This document shows, piece by piece, positions 13,739 through 15,491 of a stretch of 15,491 nt of DNA. Source of the DNA: Pseudomonadota bacterium (GTDB lineage Bacteria; Pseudomonadota; Alphaproteobacteria; Sphingomonadales; SMXR01); assembly GCA_022571175.1 (NCBI GenBank), contig JACZYI010000021.1:1-15491 (forward strand), read 5' to 3'. The notes below the pieces were generated by a model, which had not been told where the DNA came from, searched no databases, and worked only from the letters and a program-made list of their open reading frames with translations. Every line of letters begins with the position of its first letter. The first letter of the stretch is position 1. The position numbers and the translations under genes are program-made.

Positions 13739-15448
13739 TTATCCCTTATCCGACCGCTCTTCCAGAAGGGAGAGTAGCTCCTTTTGCACACGCTCCATCA
13801 ATTCTCGCCAGCTCCCGGTCTTTTTCTGGCGGAACAGTCTCATGCCGGGATACCAGCAGGTTTGTTCCCCCTCAAGCCCCCAGCGCCAGTCCGCAGGCGT
13901 GGATACCAGCATCCAAACCGGCAGGCCCATGGCTCCCGCCAGATGGGGAACGGCAGAATCGCTGGCAATTACCAGATCCAGATTAGCCAGAATCGCGGCT
14001 GTATCCATAAAAGGACCGGCCTCGGCATCAAGTTCATCCCCAAAATCGGTTATGCGGTTGCCAAAACCACAGCTTTCCAGTTGTCCGGCCCCAAAACCCT
14101 TTTGCAGATTGAAAAACTGCACAGCTTCGGTGGCAATGAGGGGCGCAAAAAACCTGAGCGGAATGGAGCGCACATAATCATAATAATAGGATGGATTGCC
14201 CTGCCAGGCGATGCCAACCCGCAAACCTTCTCCTTGGGGTAATTTTTTCCGCCATTTTTCCACCAAACCCGCGATGGGTTTCATATAGGGTATGGTCACG
14301 GGAACGGTTCCAGGCGGGGCATCCTTCAGGGCAAAGGGCAGACTCATAAGTGGACTATAATAATCAGCCCTGGGTATGGCATCCCCCTGAGTGACCCTCT
14401 CGTCAATGCCAGAGACCAGATTGCTGAGCGGAACCAGTCTCCTGGCACCGCCGAAAATGATGGTGGCACCAGCCTTCTTCAATGGTTCAATATAGCGCAG
14501 GAACTGGATTATATCGCCGAAGCCCTGCTCGGCCTCCACATAAATGCGTTTGCCATTTAAATCTTCTCCCTGCCAACGGGGAATATCATGCTGGGGTTTC
14601 GGAACACCCTTTCGTTTTAGCCGCCATTCAAATTCCTTCCAGCCCTCTTCAAACCGCCCCATGGTCAACATCTGGATGGCGCGATTAAAGCGCACGGTCT
14701 TGTTTTCAAGATTAAGTTCCATGGCCTTGTCATAAACGCTCATGGCTTCCTCATGGCACCCGAGATCTTTTAATATAACGCCCAAATTTGCGTGAGCATC
14801 GCCGTTCAAGGGATCAAGCTCCAGTGCCGCCCGGCAGGTTTTAATGGCATCTTCGCTTTTCCCCAATTTCTGCTGGGCCACCGCCTTGCCGATCATTTCA
14901 TCTGCATTCCGGGGCGATGCGCTGAGGAGTTTTTCAAAACATTCCCGAGCGGCTTCAGGCTGTCCCAAATCCTGCAACAGATTACCGCGACTGACCTGAG
15001 CCCCAACAAAAGAAGGATCAATGGCAAGCGCCTGGTCATAACACTCGAGAGCTTCCTCCGATCGGTCAAGCTCCTCCAGTGCTAATCCTTTTTTCTCGAG
15101 CGCCATCGAGTTATCACCGGCAAGAGCGATCACCTGATCATAGACCCCAAGTGCTTCTTCATGCCGCTCCAGCTTTTTGAGGCACAAGGCTTTGTTGTTA
15201 TAAGCATCCAGATGGTCAGGGCGAAGTGCAATCACCCGCTCGTACATGGGCAAGGCAGCTTCCAGCGCGCCGCTCTGGGCAAATATAGTCGCCAGATTGC
15301 CATTGGCAGCCAGATGGGACGGATCCAGCTCCAGGATTTCCTGATAAGCCTTTTTTGCTGCGTCCAGATTGCTGGCCTGATGGTGCTCAAGCGCGCGGGC
15401 AAAAAGGGCTTTGATATGAACCCTCTCCTTCTGTTCGCTCTTGACCAT
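13739..15448 (-). CDS. TPR-repeat glycosyltransferase (heptosyltransferase-like C-terminal domain)
   Basis: Encodes 569 residues. ATG 15448-15446 has GGGGAG upstream at a long spacing of about 11 bases; no better in-frame start is apparent. Residues about 12-280 hold roughly eight tandem tetratricopeptide units with 34-residue spacing (A-x-x-x-Y-x-x-x-L-x-L-x-P pattern; for example AKKAYQEILELDP, ALECYDQALAIDP, AIKTCRAALELDP). After the linker MGRFEEGWKEFEWR comes a GT-B-like domain: GEDLNGKRIYVEAEQGFGDIIQF (294-316), RVGIAWQGNP (410-419) and DLVIASDSAVPHLAGAMGLPVW (491-512), the nucleotide-sugar-binding end of GT9/OGT-like enzymes. No signal peptide, so cytoplasmic. Such proteins modify other proteins or envelope glycans; the acceptor cannot be inferred. 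159 bases separate it from the EF-G-like gene. Confidence 0.9.
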   Translation of the reverse strand: MVKSEQKERVHIKALFARALEHHQASNLDAAKKAYQEILELDPSHLAANGNLATIFAQSGALEAALPMYERVIALRPDHLDAYNNKALCLKKLERHEEALGVYDQVIALAGDNSMALEKKGLALEELDRSEEALECYDQALAIDPSFVGAQVSRGNLLQDLGQPEAARECFEKLLSASPRNADEMIGKAVAQQKLGKSEDAIKTCRAALELDPLNGDAHANLGVILKDLGCHEEAMSVYDKAMELNLENKTVRFNRAIQMLTMGRFEEGWKEFEWRLKRKGVPKPQHDIPRWQGEDLNGKRIYVEAEQGFGDIIQFLRYIEPLKKAGATIIFGGARRLVPLSNLVSGIDERVTQGDAIPRADYYSPLMSLPFALKDAPPGTVPVTIPYMKPIAGLVEKWRKKLPQGEGLRVGIAWQGNPSYYYDYVRSIPLRFFAPLIATEAVQFFNLQKGFGAGQLESCGFGNRITDFGDELDAEAGPFMDTAAILANLDLVIASDSAVPHLAGAMGLPVWMLVSTPADWRWGLEGEQTCWYPGMRLFRQKKTGSWRELMERVQKELLSLLEERSDKG

Positions 15449-15491
15449 GTGCTTTATGACTCCCCTTATCCTTGGCAGAGCCTATCTGATG

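Overview
The window looks like a stretch of an alphaproteobacterial chromosome of moderate GC content. The evidence is gene content: an EF-G2-type GTPase, two PAS_5-type proteins, an ABATE/CGNR regulator, a possible IalB-like protein and a TPR-glycosyltransferase of the alphaproteobacterial kind. The order cannot be fixed from this sequence. I see no rRNA, tRNA, CRISPR array, insertion sequence or phage module.

Layout. Bases 1-104 hold the 3' end of an unidentified + strand gene. Bases 236-2466 (+) carry three genes: an exported Vgb-like beta-propeller, a CPBP intramembrane protease and an exported NTF2-like protein. Bases 2469-4998 (-) carry an exported metal-dependent amidohydrolase and an exported Cys-containing protein. 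Bases 4999-5470 are largely decayed and contain what looks like the tail of a DMT/EamA transporter. Bases 5471-6425 form a divergent pair: a 79-residue orphan protein (-) and an ABATE/CGNR zinc-finger regulator (+). A perfect 14-bp inverted repeat places one arm immediately in front of each gene. Bases 6492-8612 (+) encode an exported fusion of two FKBP-type domains with an M24 metallopeptidase. From 8592 to 15448 everything is on the minus strand, in transcription order: TPR-glycosyltransferase, EF-G-like GTPase, exported cyclase, exported metallo-beta-lactamase-fold hydrolase, a frameshifted PAS_5 gene and an intact PAS_5 gene.

Themes. At least seven products have N-terminal signal sequences, and several are predicted metallohydrolases, so much of the window concerns envelope or periplasmic hydrolysis of peptides, amides or lactones. 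The two items most worth testing are the FKBP-FKBP-M24 fusion, where a prolyl isomerase may prepare substrate for a proline-type peptidase, and the divergent CGNR regulator/orphan pair with paired operator-like sites. The frameshift in the first PAS_5 gene can be located to a four-base T run (coding strand) and is either real decay or a sequencing error.
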